Below are positions 32,997 through 41,654 of a DNA stretch of 64,000 nucleotides, in pieces. The position numbers and the translations under genes are program-made. The notes under the pieces were generated by a model. The model made no database searches. It was not told where the DNA came from and worked only from the letters and a program-made list of their open reading frames with translations. This stretch comes from Actinomadura hibisca NBRC 15177 (GTDB lineage Bacteria; Actinomycetota; Actinomycetes; Streptosporangiales; Streptosporangiaceae), in NCBI RefSeq assembly GCF_001552635.1, contig NZ_BCRO01000039.1, positions 124,001 through 188,000 on the forward strand. Reading direction: 5' to 3'. Position 1 is the first letter of the stretch; each line of letters opens with the position of its first letter.

Positions 32997-33590
32997 TCAG
33001 GACTGCTTGACGGCCTTCTTGCCGCCGGTCTTTTCCACGACGGTCTCAACGAGGCGGTCATTGGCGAGCGTGAGGTAGATCAGCACACCGCCGATGTAGG
33101 TGCACAGCCGTACCGCGTCGGGAATGCCGTTCCAGGTCTCGTTCATCCACATGCCGAACCATTCCCCGGCGACGGCCTGGAAACCGAAGAACCAGAGGAA
33201 CAGGCCGAGCGTGCAGCCGACGACGCCCCACTTCTTGGTCTCGCGGTACACCGCGTCGGGCGCGCGCAGGGCGCGGGCCTGCTTCCAGGCCGACACCAGG
33301 CAGGAGACCATGATGGCCGCCTCGGTGATGATCACGCCGACGTAGGCCAGGTGGTGGAACCAGGTCCACGGGACGGACCGGTAGTTGATGTTGCTGACCT
33401 CGCGCAGCGAGGGCTTCTGGGCGTCCATCGCGAAGACGTGCGAGACGAAGTTGAAGTTCGTCCAGTAGTCGGTGAGATTGCCGAACACGACGAACAGGGC
33501 GAAGCCACCGACGGTGAAGGTGAGCAGGGCCTTGCTGGCGCGGATGAACCACGTGGTGTCGAAGCTCCGCGCCGGGGTGGGATGAGCCAT
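32997..33590 (-). CDS. DUF2165 family membrane protein
   Basis: This 197-aa protein has four membrane segments: ALLTFTVGGFALFVVFGNL, FHHLAYVGVIITEAAIMVSC, WGVVGCTLGLFLWFFGFQAV and a shorter one near IGGVLIYLTLAND. GNLTDYWTNFNFVSHVFAMD and GEWFGMWMNETWNGIPDAV are the family signatures. Many conserved Trp and Asn residues face the outer side. The function is unknown. It is flanked by a terminator and a 248-bp gap, so it is probably monocistronic. Confidence 0.88.
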   Translation of the reverse strand: MAHPTPARSFDTTWFIRASKALLTFTVGGFALFVVFGNLTDYWTNFNFVSHVFAMDAQKPSLREVSNINYRSVPWTWFHHLAYVGVIITEAAIMVSCLVSAWKQARALRAPDAVYRETKKWGVVGCTLGLFLWFFGFQAVAGEWFGMWMNETWNGIPDAVRLCTYIGGVLIYLTLANDRLVETVVEKTGGKKAVKQS

Positions 33591-33838
33591 CAGAGGTGTT
33601 CCTTGTGCTCGCGGGACTGGAGGGGGTCCCGTCGTTCAGCGCAAGAACATCCACTCCGGGACCCGGTGCGCCCGACCTTGCCTACGGCTCCCCGGCGGGA
33701 GTCCGTGACGGACGCGGTCCACTGGCTCCACCGCTGGAGGCGGCGTCGCGGGCCCCGGTGGCCTGAGGTGTGACCTGCGGTTCCCATGATACGGGATGGG
33801 CGACGTGAAATCGGACACAATGCCCTGGACGTCGCACC

Positions 33839-34465
33839 TCAGCCGTCGAACCGCCGCGCGGACGCGTCCTCCTGGGCGAGCCGGTGCAGGGCCGTCAGCA
33901 CCTGCTCGTACAGGACGGTGGACACCAGCATCGAGTGCACGGTCCGGGTGCGCGGCTCGCCGTCGGCGACGCGGGCGATCTCGTGCTCGGCGACGTCGGT
34001 GGCGGCCCGCACGTAGGGCCGCAGGTCGGCCAGGGTGATCGGGAAGCCGAGGCGGCGCAGCGCCACGAAGGTCTGGGCGAGCAGGTCGCGGGCCGGGGCC
34101 CGCTCGGTGACGCGCCAGCCCAGCTCGCCGATCAGCGCGTCCACGTCCTGCCGGGCGGCGCGCCAGTGCGGGTCGTCGGGCGGGCTGATGTGCGGGCCCA
34201 GCGCGTACTGCGTGGTGCCGAACAGCCCGTGCAGCCCGGTGTCCTCGTCCTCGATCGCCATGACGATCTTCTGGATGGCCGAGACCGGCAGGTCGCCCAG
34301 CTCGCGCAGCGCGCGGATCAGCCGCAGCCGCTCCAGGTGGGAGCGGTCGTAGCTGGCCCGGGTGGCACCGGCCAGCGTGCCCTTGGGCAGCAGGCCCTCG
34401 CGTATGTAGAACTTGATCGTCTGCACGGTGAGCCCGCTGCGGTCGCTCAACTCGGAGATCAGCAT
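33839..34465 (-). CDS. MerR family transcriptional regulator
   Basis: This 208-aa protein has the MerR winged helix at residues 1-70: MLISELSDRSGLTVQTIKFY and IREGLLPKGTLAGATRASYD. A long coiled-coil and C-terminal helical domain follow. No Cys metal-binding set is present, so it is not a metal sensor of the classical type. The ATG at 34465 follows GGGGGTAAC. It is divergent from a redoxin gene whose promoter has a 20-bp spacer with a central dyad, as expected for MerR control. Confidence 0.88.
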   Translation of the reverse strand: MLISELSDRSGLTVQTIKFYIREGLLPKGTLAGATRASYDRSHLERLRLIRALRELGDLPVSAIQKIVMAIEDEDTGLHGLFGTTQYALGPHISPPDDPHWRAARQDVDALIGELGWRVTERAPARDLLAQTFVALRRLGFPITLADLRPYVRAATDVAEHEIARVADGEPRTRTVHSMLVSTVLYEQVLTALHRLAQEDASARRFDG

Positions 34466-34477
34466 CCGGTTACCCCC

Positions 34478-34526
34478 TTGACTGGATAGTAGTTCTATCC
34501 AACTATTGGATATCGCCACTATCCAA
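34478..34526 (+). promoter_or_regulatory. MerR-type promoter of the redoxin gene
   Basis: TTGACT (34478-34483) is separated by 20 bp from a possible -10 TATTGG (34504-34509). The spacer holds GGATAG-N5-CTATCC (34484-34500). A second dyad, TTGGATA-N7-TATCCAA, spans 34506-34526. Overlong spacers with an internal dyad are the mark of MerR-activated promoters. Confidence 0.65.
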
Positions 34527-34541
34527 CAAAGAGGGGGCGCC

Positions 34542-35543
34542 GTGTTCACCGCCGTGACCGCCGACCGCGACTTCGATCTCGACGCACGTCCGGACGCGCG
34601 GGGGCGCCTGCTCGCCCCGCTCGACCGCCCCCTGCTCGGCTGGGAGCGCAAGCCGCACGGCTGGTGCCGGGGCGAAGCGTGCCTGCCCGCCTTCCGCGCA
34701 GCCGAGGCCGAGACGCCGGACGGGGTGGACGTGGCCGCGTTCGCCGGGCTGACCGGCCAGGTCGCCGTCGTCGACGAGGCCGAGCGCGCCGTCGCGTTCG
34801 CCGACAAGCCGCAGGGCCCCGCCACGGGTCTGGCACCGGACTTCACCCTGGACGGCGTCTCGCTCGCCGACTTCCGGGGCCGCAAGGTGGCGCTGGTGTT
34901 CTGGGCGTCCTGGTGCGGGTGCCGCTACGACCTGCCCGCCTGGCAGGAACGGCACGCCGCCCTCGCCGAGCACGGCTTCACCGTCGTCACCATCGCCTGC
35001 GACCGGTCCCCGGAGGACGCCCGCCCGTGGATCGAGGAGGCCGCGCCCGCCCACCCCGCGCTGATCGACGCCGAGGGCGCGGTCGCGGAGCGGTACGACG
35101 TCGTCAACGTCCCGACCGTGGTGTGGGTGGACGAGCAGGGCCGCGTCGCCCGCCCCCAGGAGACCCAGACCGCCACCGACCTGTTCCGGTCGATGAACGG
35201 CCTGGACTCCGAGGCGTCCTACGCCGCGCTGCGCCGCTGGGTGCTGGAGGGCGACGCCGGGCTGACCGCCGAGCAGGCCCGCGAGCTGCTGCGCGTCCCC
35301 ACCGAGGACGAGCAGCGCGCCCGCGCCCACGCCCGCCTGGCCATCTGGCTGGCCCGCGACGGCCGCCGCGAAGCGGCCCTGCGCCACGTCGGCGCGGCCG
35401 CCGCGCTCGCCCCGCACGACGTGGCGATCCGGCGCGGCCTGATGCCGCTGACCGGCGAGGACCCCTTCGGCGACGCCTACTTCGCGCTGCGCGAGGAGCT
35501 GGAGAAGGCGGAGATCCCGCTCTACCGCCCCCTCGACCTCTGA
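34542..35543 (+). CDS. TlpA/ResA-like redoxin with C-G-C active site
   Basis: This 333-aa protein has an N-terminal region with a Cys pair (GWCRGEACLPAF, Cys42 and Cys47), a thioredoxin-like domain from about residue 95, and a C-terminal Ala/Arg-rich helical part resembling TPR. The redox site is FWASWCGCRYDLPAW: Cys125-Gly-Cys127, a CxC, where ResA-like proteins have CxPC. NVPTVVWVDEQG supplies the cis-proline. There is no signal peptide, so it is probably cytoplasmic. The GTG has AGAGGGGG in front. It is divergent from merR across a MerR-type promoter. Confidence 0.8.
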   Translation: MFTAVTADRDFDLDARPDARGRLLAPLDRPLLGWERKPHGWCRGEACLPAFRAAEAETPDGVDVAAFAGLTGQVAVVDEAERAVAFADKPQGPATGLAPDFTLDGVSLADFRGRKVALVFWASWCGCRYDLPAWQERHAALAEHGFTVVTIACDRSPEDARPWIEEAAPAHPALIDAEGAVAERYDVVNVPTVVWVDEQGRVARPQETQTATDLFRSMNGLDSEASYAALRRWVLEGDAGLTAEQARELLRVPTEDEQRARAHARLAIWLARDGRREAALRHVGAAAALAPHDVAIRRGLMPLTGEDPFGDAYFALREELEKAEIPLYRPLDL

Positions 35544-35550
35544 TCCTCCG

Positions 35551-37899
35551 TCAGGCCCGGGTCTCCAGGCGCAGGTCGGCGATCGACCGGCCCGCCTGGA
35601 GACGGGTGGCGGACGCGGGCAGCCGCTCGTCCAGCTCGACGCGCACGGTCGTGCTCTCACCGGCGGAGACGTCGGCCACGGCGAAGCCCGCCAGGCGGAT
35701 CGGCACGCCCTCGCCCGAGGCGTAGACCTGGACGACCTCGCGTCCGTCACGCCCGCCGGAGTTGCTGATCGTCACTTCGGCGACGCCGCCCGACACCGTC
35801 AGCGCCTCGTACTCCCAGGTCGTGTAGCCGAGGCCGTGCCCGAACGGGAACGCCACGTCCTCGGGGGAGTAGTGCCGGTACCCGATCGCGGTGCCCTCGG
35901 CGTACTCCAGCACGCCGTCCTTCGGCCACGGCAGCAGGATGTTCTCCTCGCTCGCCGGGAACGTGGTGGGCAGCCGCCCGCCCGGCTCCCGCGCACCGGC
36001 CAGCACGTCGGCGATCGCGCCGCCGCCCTCCTGGCCCGGCAACCACGCCCACACCAGCGCCGCGACTTCGTCGCGCCAGGGCATCAGCACGGGCGAACCG
36101 GCGTTGACCACGACGACGGTGCGGGGGTTGGCGGCGGCCACCGCCGACACCAGCTCGTCCTGGCGGCCCGGCAGCGCGAGCGTCGTGCGGTCGAAGCCCT
36201 CGCTCTCCACCTCGTCGTTGGTGCCGACCAGCACGACCGCCACGTCGGCGGCGCGGGCGGCGGCGACGGCGGCGGCCAGCTCCTCGTCCTCGGGCAGGTG
36301 CGGCTCGAAGTAGTTGACGCCGAAGGTCGCCGCGCCGAACAGCGCGCCCGGGTCCACGGTGTGGACCAGCTCCAGCGCCAGCTCGGTGCCCGCCTGCTGC
36401 TCGGTCTCCACGCGCAGCTCCGGCGGGGCCAGGAACGCCATGAACGGGTCGTCGCCCTCGGGCCGCACGTCCAGCTCGTGCACCTGCTCGCCCAGCGTGA
36501 GCACGTAGCGGCCGACGCCCGCCACCGCGAACGTGTGGACGCCCGACGCCGCCACCCGCACCTTCGCCGCCACCGCGATCTTGACGGTGCCCTCCGGCAG
36601 GCCCTCCATGAACATCAGCTTGGTCGCGGCGCGCGCCTCCGACTTCACCACGCCGCCGTCGGCGTCCAGGTAGGTCACCCGCACGCCGCGCTCACCGGTC
36701 TCGGGGTCGGTGCACAGGCCGATCGGGAGCGGGGCGAGGCGCTCGTGCGGGTAGACGCCCGCGTGCACCGAGAACTCGGCGTCGCCGAACACCTCGCGCA
36801 GGCCCTCCTCCGGCAGCACCTGGTCGGCCGGGTTGACGTGCGCGCTGCCGCCGCCCTGCGCGCCGAAGCGGCGCACGTTCGGGCCGATCAGCGCGATCCG
36901 GCGCGGCGCGGCCAGCGGCAGCGCGCCGCCCTCGTTGCGCAGCACGACCATGGACCGAGCGGCCAGCTCGCGCAGTTGCGCGCGGGCATCGTCGGGGGTA
37001 GTGACGCCCGCGGGGACGTCGTAGCCCTCCAGCGCGCCGGTGCGGGCGGCCAGACGCAACACGCGCAGCACCTTGTCGTCGATCAGCTCCTCGGCGACCT
37101 TGCCGTCACGGACGGCTGCGACCAGCTTGTCCTTCCAGTGGTTGGCCGGGCCCAGCAGCCCCGGCATCTCCAGGTCCATGCCCGCCTCGGCGCTGGCCAC
37201 GGTGGAGCCGATGGCGAACCAGTCCGACACCACGACGCCGTCGAAGCCCCAGGTGTTCTTGAGCACGTCGGTGAGCAGGTGCCCGTGCTCGGTCATGGTC
37301 GGGCCGTTGACCGCGTTGTAGGCGGCCATGACCGCCCACGCGCCCGCCGACACCGTCTCCCTGAACGGCCGCAGGTACAGCTCGTCGAGCGTGGTCTCGT
37401 CGATGATCGCGTCGTAGGAGTTGCGCTCGGTCTCGGAGTCGTTGCCGACGTAGTGCTTGACGGTCGCGGCGACGCCCGCCGACTGCACGCCGCGCACGAA
37501 GCCCGCGCCGATCCGCGCGACCAGCAGCGGGTCCTCGGCGTAGTTCTCGAAGTGCCGCCCGCCGAGCGGGGTGCGGTGCAGGTTGATGGTGGGGGCGAGC
37601 TGCATGTGCACGCCCTTGTCGCGGGCCTGCGCGCCGTTCAGCCGCCCGGTGCGCTCGGCGGCGGCCGTGTCCCACGTCGCGCCGAGCGAGGTGGCGCTCG
37701 GGAACAGCAGGCTGTGCTCGCGCTCGTCCCAGCGGGTGCCGCGCACGCCGCTCGGGCCGTCGGACATGACCAGCTTCCGCAGCCCGATCTTCGCCATGGG
37801 CGGCAACGTCCAGAAGTCGGCCCCGGTCAGCAGCGTGACCTTCTCCTCCAGGCCGAGCCTGGCGAGCCGCGCGCGCAGATCGGATTCGTCGATGGTCAT
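35551..37899 (-). CDS. Glycoside hydrolase family 3 beta-glucosidase
   Basis: This 782-aa enzyme cleaves terminal beta-linked sugars. The N-terminal barrel has MSDGPSGVRGTRWDE, HFENYAEDPLLVARIGAGFV and KHYVGNDSETERNSYD. The nucleophile is D226 in GFDGVVVSDWFAI. The alpha/beta sandwich domain (IALIGPNVRRFGAQGGGSAH) is interrupted by a PA14-like insert near residues 390-520. The C-terminus is a fibronectin-III-like domain (FPFGHGLGYTTWEYEALTVS). There is no signal peptide, so it acts in the cytoplasm on imported oligosaccharides or glycosides. The divergent TetR gene and a shared dyad suggest regulation. Confidence 0.93.
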   Translation of the reverse strand: MTIDESDLRARLARLGLEEKVTLLTGADFWTLPPMAKIGLRKLVMSDGPSGVRGTRWDEREHSLLFPSATSLGATWDTAAAERTGRLNGAQARDKGVHMQLAPTINLHRTPLGGRHFENYAEDPLLVARIGAGFVRGVQSAGVAATVKHYVGNDSETERNSYDAIIDETTLDELYLRPFRETVSAGAWAVMAAYNAVNGPTMTEHGHLLTDVLKNTWGFDGVVVSDWFAIGSTVASAEAGMDLEMPGLLGPANHWKDKLVAAVRDGKVAEELIDDKVLRVLRLAARTGALEGYDVPAGVTTPDDARAQLRELAARSMVVLRNEGGALPLAAPRRIALIGPNVRRFGAQGGGSAHVNPADQVLPEEGLREVFGDAEFSVHAGVYPHERLAPLPIGLCTDPETGERGVRVTYLDADGGVVKSEARAATKLMFMEGLPEGTVKIAVAAKVRVAASGVHTFAVAGVGRYVLTLGEQVHELDVRPEGDDPFMAFLAPPELRVETEQQAGTELALELVHTVDPGALFGAATFGVNYFEPHLPEDEELAAAVAAARAADVAVVLVGTNDEVESEGFDRTTLALPGRQDELVSAVAAANPRTVVVVNAGSPVLMPWRDEVAALVWAWLPGQEGGGAIADVLAGAREPGGRLPTTFPASEENILLPWPKDGVLEYAEGTAIGYRHYSPEDVAFPFGHGLGYTTWEYEALTVSGGVAEVTISNSGGRDGREVVQVYASGEGVPIRLAGFAVADVSAGESTTVRVELDERLPASATRLQAGRSIADLRLETRA

Positions 37900-37956
37900 C
37901 GGGCCTCCTTGACGTACGGGCGGAGATCGCCGCTCTGCGGCGACTCTATGCCCGCT

Positions 37957-37972
37957 TACCGAGTAGTCGGTA
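37957..37972. promoter_or_regulatory. TetR-type operator between GH3 and tetR genes
   Basis: TACCGA-GTAG-TCGGTA is a 16-bp dyad in the 122-bp divergent region. TTACCGA/TCGGTAA-like palindromes are common TetR sites. It would let the TetR control itself and the glucosidase gene. Confidence 0.6.
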
Positions 37973-38021
37973 GGTTTGTTATTCGTACGTTACTCATATC
38001 GGCTGCGTAGAGTGGGGGACC

Positions 38022-38639
38022 GTGGCGACCAGGACGGACCGGCGGCGCGGCTACGCCTCCGGCGACGCGCGACGCGAGCAGATCCTGCACGTGGCGATGC
38101 AGGAGTTCGCCGAGAACGGCTACCGGGGCACCTCGCTGGCGCGGGTCGCCGAGCGCGCCGGGCTTTCGCAGCCCGGCCTGCTGCACCACTTCCGCACCAA
38201 GGAGCAACTGCTGATCGCGGTGCTGGAGTTGCGTGACCAGCGCGACGTGGAGCGGTTCTTCGACGACGCCGGGCGGCCGCCGCCGGGGCTGGACCTGCTG
38301 ACGGGCATGGTGCGGCTGGTCGAGCACAACGCGCGCACGCCCGAGCTGGTGCGCCTTTTCACTGTGCTCACCAGCGAGGCGGTCACCAACGACCACCCCG
38401 CCCGCGCGTGGGCCCGCACCCGCTACACCCGCACCCGCGCGCAGATCGCCCAGGCGCTGCGCGAGGCGGCGGCACGGGGGGAGTTGCGGCCCGGCCTGGA
38501 CGCCGAGGCGCACGCGTCCCGGATCATCGCGCTCATGGACGGGCTCCAGACGCAGTGGCTGCTGGACCCCGAGCACGTGGACATGCCCGCCCTCTTCCGC
38601 GACCACCTGGAAGACCTGCTGGCGGCTCTGCGTCCCTAA
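38022..38639 (+). CDS. TetR family regulator
   Basis: This 205-aa protein has the TetR helix-turn-helix at residues 17-63: RREQILHVAMQEFAENGYRG and LARVAERAGLSQPGLLHHFR. The ligand domain resembles the TetR_C_6/BetI-like class (LTGMVRLVEHNARTPELVRL, later GLQTQWLLDPEHVDM). The GTG at 38022 is the first start after the divergent region. It is likely the local repressor of the GH3 gene. Confidence 0.9.
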   Translation: MATRTDRRRGYASGDARREQILHVAMQEFAENGYRGTSLARVAERAGLSQPGLLHHFRTKEQLLIAVLELRDQRDVERFFDDAGRPPPGLDLLTGMVRLVEHNARTPELVRLFTVLTSEAVTNDHPARAWARTRYTRTRAQIAQALREAAARGELRPGLDAEAHASRIIALMDGLQTQWLLDPEHVDMPALFRDHLEDLLAALRP

Positions 38640-38647
38640 AGCACGAA

Positions 38648-38673
38648 GGCCCGCCCCTGCGCAGGGACGGGCC
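38648..38673. terminator. Bidirectional terminator between tetR and ndgR
   Basis: A 12-bp stem with one mismatch (38648-38659 with 38662-38673) lies between two convergent genes ending at 38639 and 38688. Confidence 0.7.
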
Positions 38674-38687
38674 GGGGGCGGGGGACG

Positions 38688-39407
38688 TCAGCCGGTGGTG
38701 CGGCGCATCCCCTCGGAGATCTTCTCGGCGGCGGCCATCACCGGCCCGGCGTGCAGCCGCCCGGGGGAGCGGGTCAGCCGCTCCAGCGGCCCCGACACCG
38801 ACACCGCCGCGATCACCCGGCCGCCCGCGCCCCGGATCGGCGCCGACACCGAGCCCACGCCCTGCTCGCGCTCGCCCACGCTCTGCGCCCAGCCCCGCCG
38901 CCGCACCGACGCCAGCGTCGTCGCCTCGAACTTGGCCCCGCGCAACCCCCGGTGCATCCGGTCGGGCTCCTCCCACGCCAGCAGCACCTGCGCGGCCGAC
39001 CCCGCCGTCATCGGCAGCGCCGCCCCCACCGGGACGGTGTCGCGCAACCCGCTGGTCCGCTCGGCGGCGGCCACGCACACCCGCACGTCGCCCTGCCGCC
39101 GGAACAACGACGCGCTCTCGCCCGTCAGGTCCCGCAACTGCGCCAGGATCGGCTGCGCCATCGCCAGCAGCCGGTCCTCGCCCGCCGCCACCGCCAATTC
39201 GGCGAGGCGCGGGCCCAGGATGAACCGCCCCTGCGTGTCGCGGTGCACCAGCCGGTGGTGCTCCAGGGCGACGGCGAGCCGGTGCGCGGTGGGCCGGGCC
39301 AGACCGGTGGTCTGCACGAGCTGCGCCAGCGAGGCCGGACCGGCCTCCAACGCGTTCAGCACCAGCACCGCTTTGTCAAGTACGCCGACTCCGCTAGAGT
39401 TGTCCAT
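38688..39407 (-). CDS. ndgR: IclR family regulator NdgR
   Basis: NdgR is the conserved actinobacterial regulator of leucine and related amino-acid genes. The 239-aa protein has an N-terminal winged helix (SGVGVLDKAVLVLNALEAGP, then LAQLVQTTGLARPTAHRLAV) and an IclR effector domain (GESASLFRRQGDVRVCVAAA, later AVSVSGPLERLTRSPG). It is divergent from leuCD, as in Streptomyces. Its promoter on the minus strand reads TTGCAT, 17 bp, CAATAT, six bases before the ATG, so the mRNA is probably leaderless. The GTCTC-N7-GAGAT dyad lies in that spacer. Confidence 0.93.
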   Translation of the reverse strand: MDNSSGVGVLDKAVLVLNALEAGPASLAQLVQTTGLARPTAHRLAVALEHHRLVHRDTQGRFILGPRLAELAVAAGEDRLLAMAQPILAQLRDLTGESASLFRRQGDVRVCVAAAERTSGLRDTVPVGAALPMTAGSAAQVLLAWEEPDRMHRGLRGAKFEATTLASVRRRGWAQSVGEREQGVGSVSAPIRGAGGRVIAAVSVSGPLERLTRSPGRLHAGPVMAAAEKISEGMRRTTG

Positions 39408-39410
39408 GTC

Positions 39411-39444
39411 TTGATATTGCCGTCTCGTAATTTGAGATGCAAGT
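39411..39444. promoter_or_regulatory. ndgR/leuC divergent promoters with NdgR operator
   Basis: GTCTC-N7-GAGAT lies at 39422-39438. On the minus strand it sits inside the 17-bp spacer between TTGCAT (39444-39439) and CAATAT (39421-39416) of ndgR. On the plus strand TTGATA (39411-39416) and TGAGAT (39433-39438) could drive leuC. The dyad matches those upstream of leuB and cimA. Confidence 0.65.
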
Positions 39445-39506
39445 CGAGGTCCCCGTGACGGGCGGCGCAGCGGAGCGCCGCCGCCGACATCAGGTGAGGT
39501 GGAGCG

Positions 39507-40916
39507 ATGGGCCGCACATTGGCCGAGAAGGTGTACGACGCGCACGTCGTGCGACGTGCCGAGGGCGAACCGGACCTGCTCTACATCGACCTGCACCTGG
39601 TGCACGAGGTGACCAGCCCGCAGGCGTTCGACGGGCTGCGGCTGAACGACCGCCCGGTGCGCCGCCCCGACCTGACGATCGCCACCGAGGACCACAACGT
39701 CCCCACCACCGACCTGCTCAAGCCGATCGCCGACCCGGTGTCGCGCACGCAGGTGGAGACGCTGCGCAAGAACTGCGCCGAGTTCGGCATCCGGCTGCAC
39801 CCGATGGGCGACGCCGGGCAGGGCATCGTGCACGTCATCGGCCCGCAGCTCGGCCTGACCCAGCCCGGCATGACGGTGGTGTGCGGCGACTCCCACACCT
39901 CCACCCACGGCGCGTTCGGCGCGCTGGCCCACGGCATCGGCACCAGCGAGGTCGAGCACGTGCTGGCCACCCAGACGTTGCCGCAGGTCAAGCCCAAGAT
40001 GATGGCCGTCACCGTCGAGGGCGCGCTGCCCGCCGGCGTCACCGCCAAGGACCTGATCCTGGCGATCATCGCCGAGATCGGCACCGGCGGCGGCCAGGGC
40101 CACATCATCGAGTACCGCGGCGAGGCCGTCCGGTCGCTGTCGATGGAGGGCCGCATGACGGTCTGCAACATGTCCATCGAGGCCGGGGCCCGCGCCGGGA
40201 TGATCGCCCCCGACGAGACCACCTTCGAGTACCTGAAGGGCCGCCCGCACGCCCCGCAGGGCGCCGACTGGGACGCCGCCGTCGAGTACTGGACGTCCCT
40301 GCGCACCGACGACGACGCGGTCTTCGACAGGGAGGTGGTGATCGACGCCACCACCCTGACCCCGTTCGTCACCTGGGGCACCAACCCCGGCCAGGGCCTG
40401 CCGCTCGGCGACAGCGTGCCCGACCCCGCCGCCTACGCCGACCCCGACGAGCGCCAGGCCGCCGAGCGCGCGCTGGAGTACATGGGCCTGACGGCGGGCA
40501 CCCCGCTGCGCGACATCGCCGTGGACACCGTCTTCGTCGGCTCCTGCACCAACGGCCGCATCGAGGACCTGCGCGCCGTCGCGGGCGTGCTGGCGGGCCG
40601 CCGGGTCGCCGACGGCGTCCGCATGCTGGTCGTCCCCGGCTCGATGGCGGTCAAGGAGCAGGCCGAGGCCGAGGGCCTGCACGAGGTCATCGCCGCCTCC
40701 GGGGCCGAGTGGCGCGAGGCCGGGTGCTCGATGTGCCTGGCGATGAACCCCGACAAGCTCACCCCCGGCGAGCGCAGCGCCTCCACCTCCAACCGCAACT
40801 TCGAGGGCCGGCAGGGACCCGGCGGCCGCACCCACCTGGTGTCGCCCGCCGTCGCCGCCGCCACCGCCGTCCGCGGCCGCCTGGCGGCGCCCGCCGACCT
40901 GCCCGCCGACCTGTAA
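39507..40916 (+). CDS. leuC: 3-isopropylmalate dehydratase large subunit
   Basis: With LeuD it isomerises 2-isopropylmalate to 3-isopropylmalate through a [4Fe-4S] cluster. The 469-aa protein has ATEDHNVPTTD, VCGDSHTSTHGAFGALAHGI, the first cluster Cys in FVGSCTNGRIEDL, and the other two in EAGCSMCLAMNPDKL. STSNRNFEGRQGPGGRTHLV is the aconitase-superfamily end motif. The ATG follows a GGTGGAG site. leuD starts 15 bases later. Confidence 0.97.
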   Translation: MGRTLAEKVYDAHVVRRAEGEPDLLYIDLHLVHEVTSPQAFDGLRLNDRPVRRPDLTIATEDHNVPTTDLLKPIADPVSRTQVETLRKNCAEFGIRLHPMGDAGQGIVHVIGPQLGLTQPGMTVVCGDSHTSTHGAFGALAHGIGTSEVEHVLATQTLPQVKPKMMAVTVEGALPAGVTAKDLILAIIAEIGTGGGQGHIIEYRGEAVRSLSMEGRMTVCNMSIEAGARAGMIAPDETTFEYLKGRPHAPQGADWDAAVEYWTSLRTDDDAVFDREVVIDATTLTPFVTWGTNPGQGLPLGDSVPDPAAYADPDERQAAERALEYMGLTAGTPLRDIAVDTVFVGSCTNGRIEDLRAVAGVLAGRRVADGVRMLVVPGSMAVKEQAEAEGLHEVIAASGAEWREAGCSMCLAMNPDKLTPGERSASTSNRNFEGRQGPGGRTHLVSPAVAAATAVRGRLAAPADLPADL

Positions 40917-40931
40917 GGGAGCCCGGAAGCC

Positions 40932-41519
40932 ATGGAAGCCTTCACCGCCCACACCGGGCGCGCGGTCCCGCTGCGCCGCAGCAACGTGGACACCGACCAG
41001 ATCATCCCGGCGGTCTGGCTCAAGCAGGTCAGCCGCACCGGCTTCGACAAGGGCCTGTTCTCGGCCTGGCGCGAGGACCCGGGGTTCGTGCTGAACAAGC
41101 CCGAGTACCAGGGCGCCAGCGTGCTGGTGGCCGGGCCCGACTTCGGCACCGGCTCCTCCCGCGAGCACGCCGTCTGGGCCCTCCAGCAGTACGGGTTCCG
41201 CGTGGTCATCGCCCCGCGCTTCGGCGACATCTTCCGCAACAACGCCACCAAGATGGGGCTGCTGCCGGTCGTGCTGCCCGCCGAGACCGTCGAGGCCCTC
41301 CAGTCCCGCGCCGAAAGCGACCCCCAGGCCGAGATCACCGTCGACCTGGACAGGCGGGAGGTGCGCGCCGGGGACCTGACGGCCCCGTTCGAGATCGACG
41401 ACTACACCCGCTGGCGGCTGCTGGAGGGCCTGGACGACATCGGCCTGACCCTGCGGCACGCCGACGACGTCACCGCGTTCGAGAGCGCCCGCCCCGGCTG
41501 GCTGCCCACGACCGTGTGA
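40932..41519 (+). CDS. leuD: 3-isopropylmalate dehydratase small subunit
   Basis: This 195-aa swivel subunit completes the substrate site of LeuC. It shows NVDTDQIIPAVWLKQVSRTG, GASVLVAGPDFGTGSSREHA and FGDIFRNNATKMGLLPVVLP, the canonical LeuD blocks. It ends with RRPGWLP-type ESARPGWLPTTV. It is co-transcribed with leuC. Confidence 0.97.
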   Translation: MEAFTAHTGRAVPLRRSNVDTDQIIPAVWLKQVSRTGFDKGLFSAWREDPGFVLNKPEYQGASVLVAGPDFGTGSSREHAVWALQQYGFRVVIAPRFGDIFRNNATKMGLLPVVLPAETVEALQSRAESDPQAEITVDLDRREVRAGDLTAPFEIDDYTRWRLLEGLDDIGLTLRHADDVTAFESARPGWLPTTV

Positions 41520-41654
41520 CCCCGCCGGTCAGCGCCCGGTCAGGCTCCTGACCTGGGGATCCGCCGGAAACCGGTACCCCGGGTGGTCGGGCGTGCCCGC
41601 GCACCGAGGACAATTCCTGGTGTGCGAGGGCACGCTCGACCGTCGTGAGGGGGC

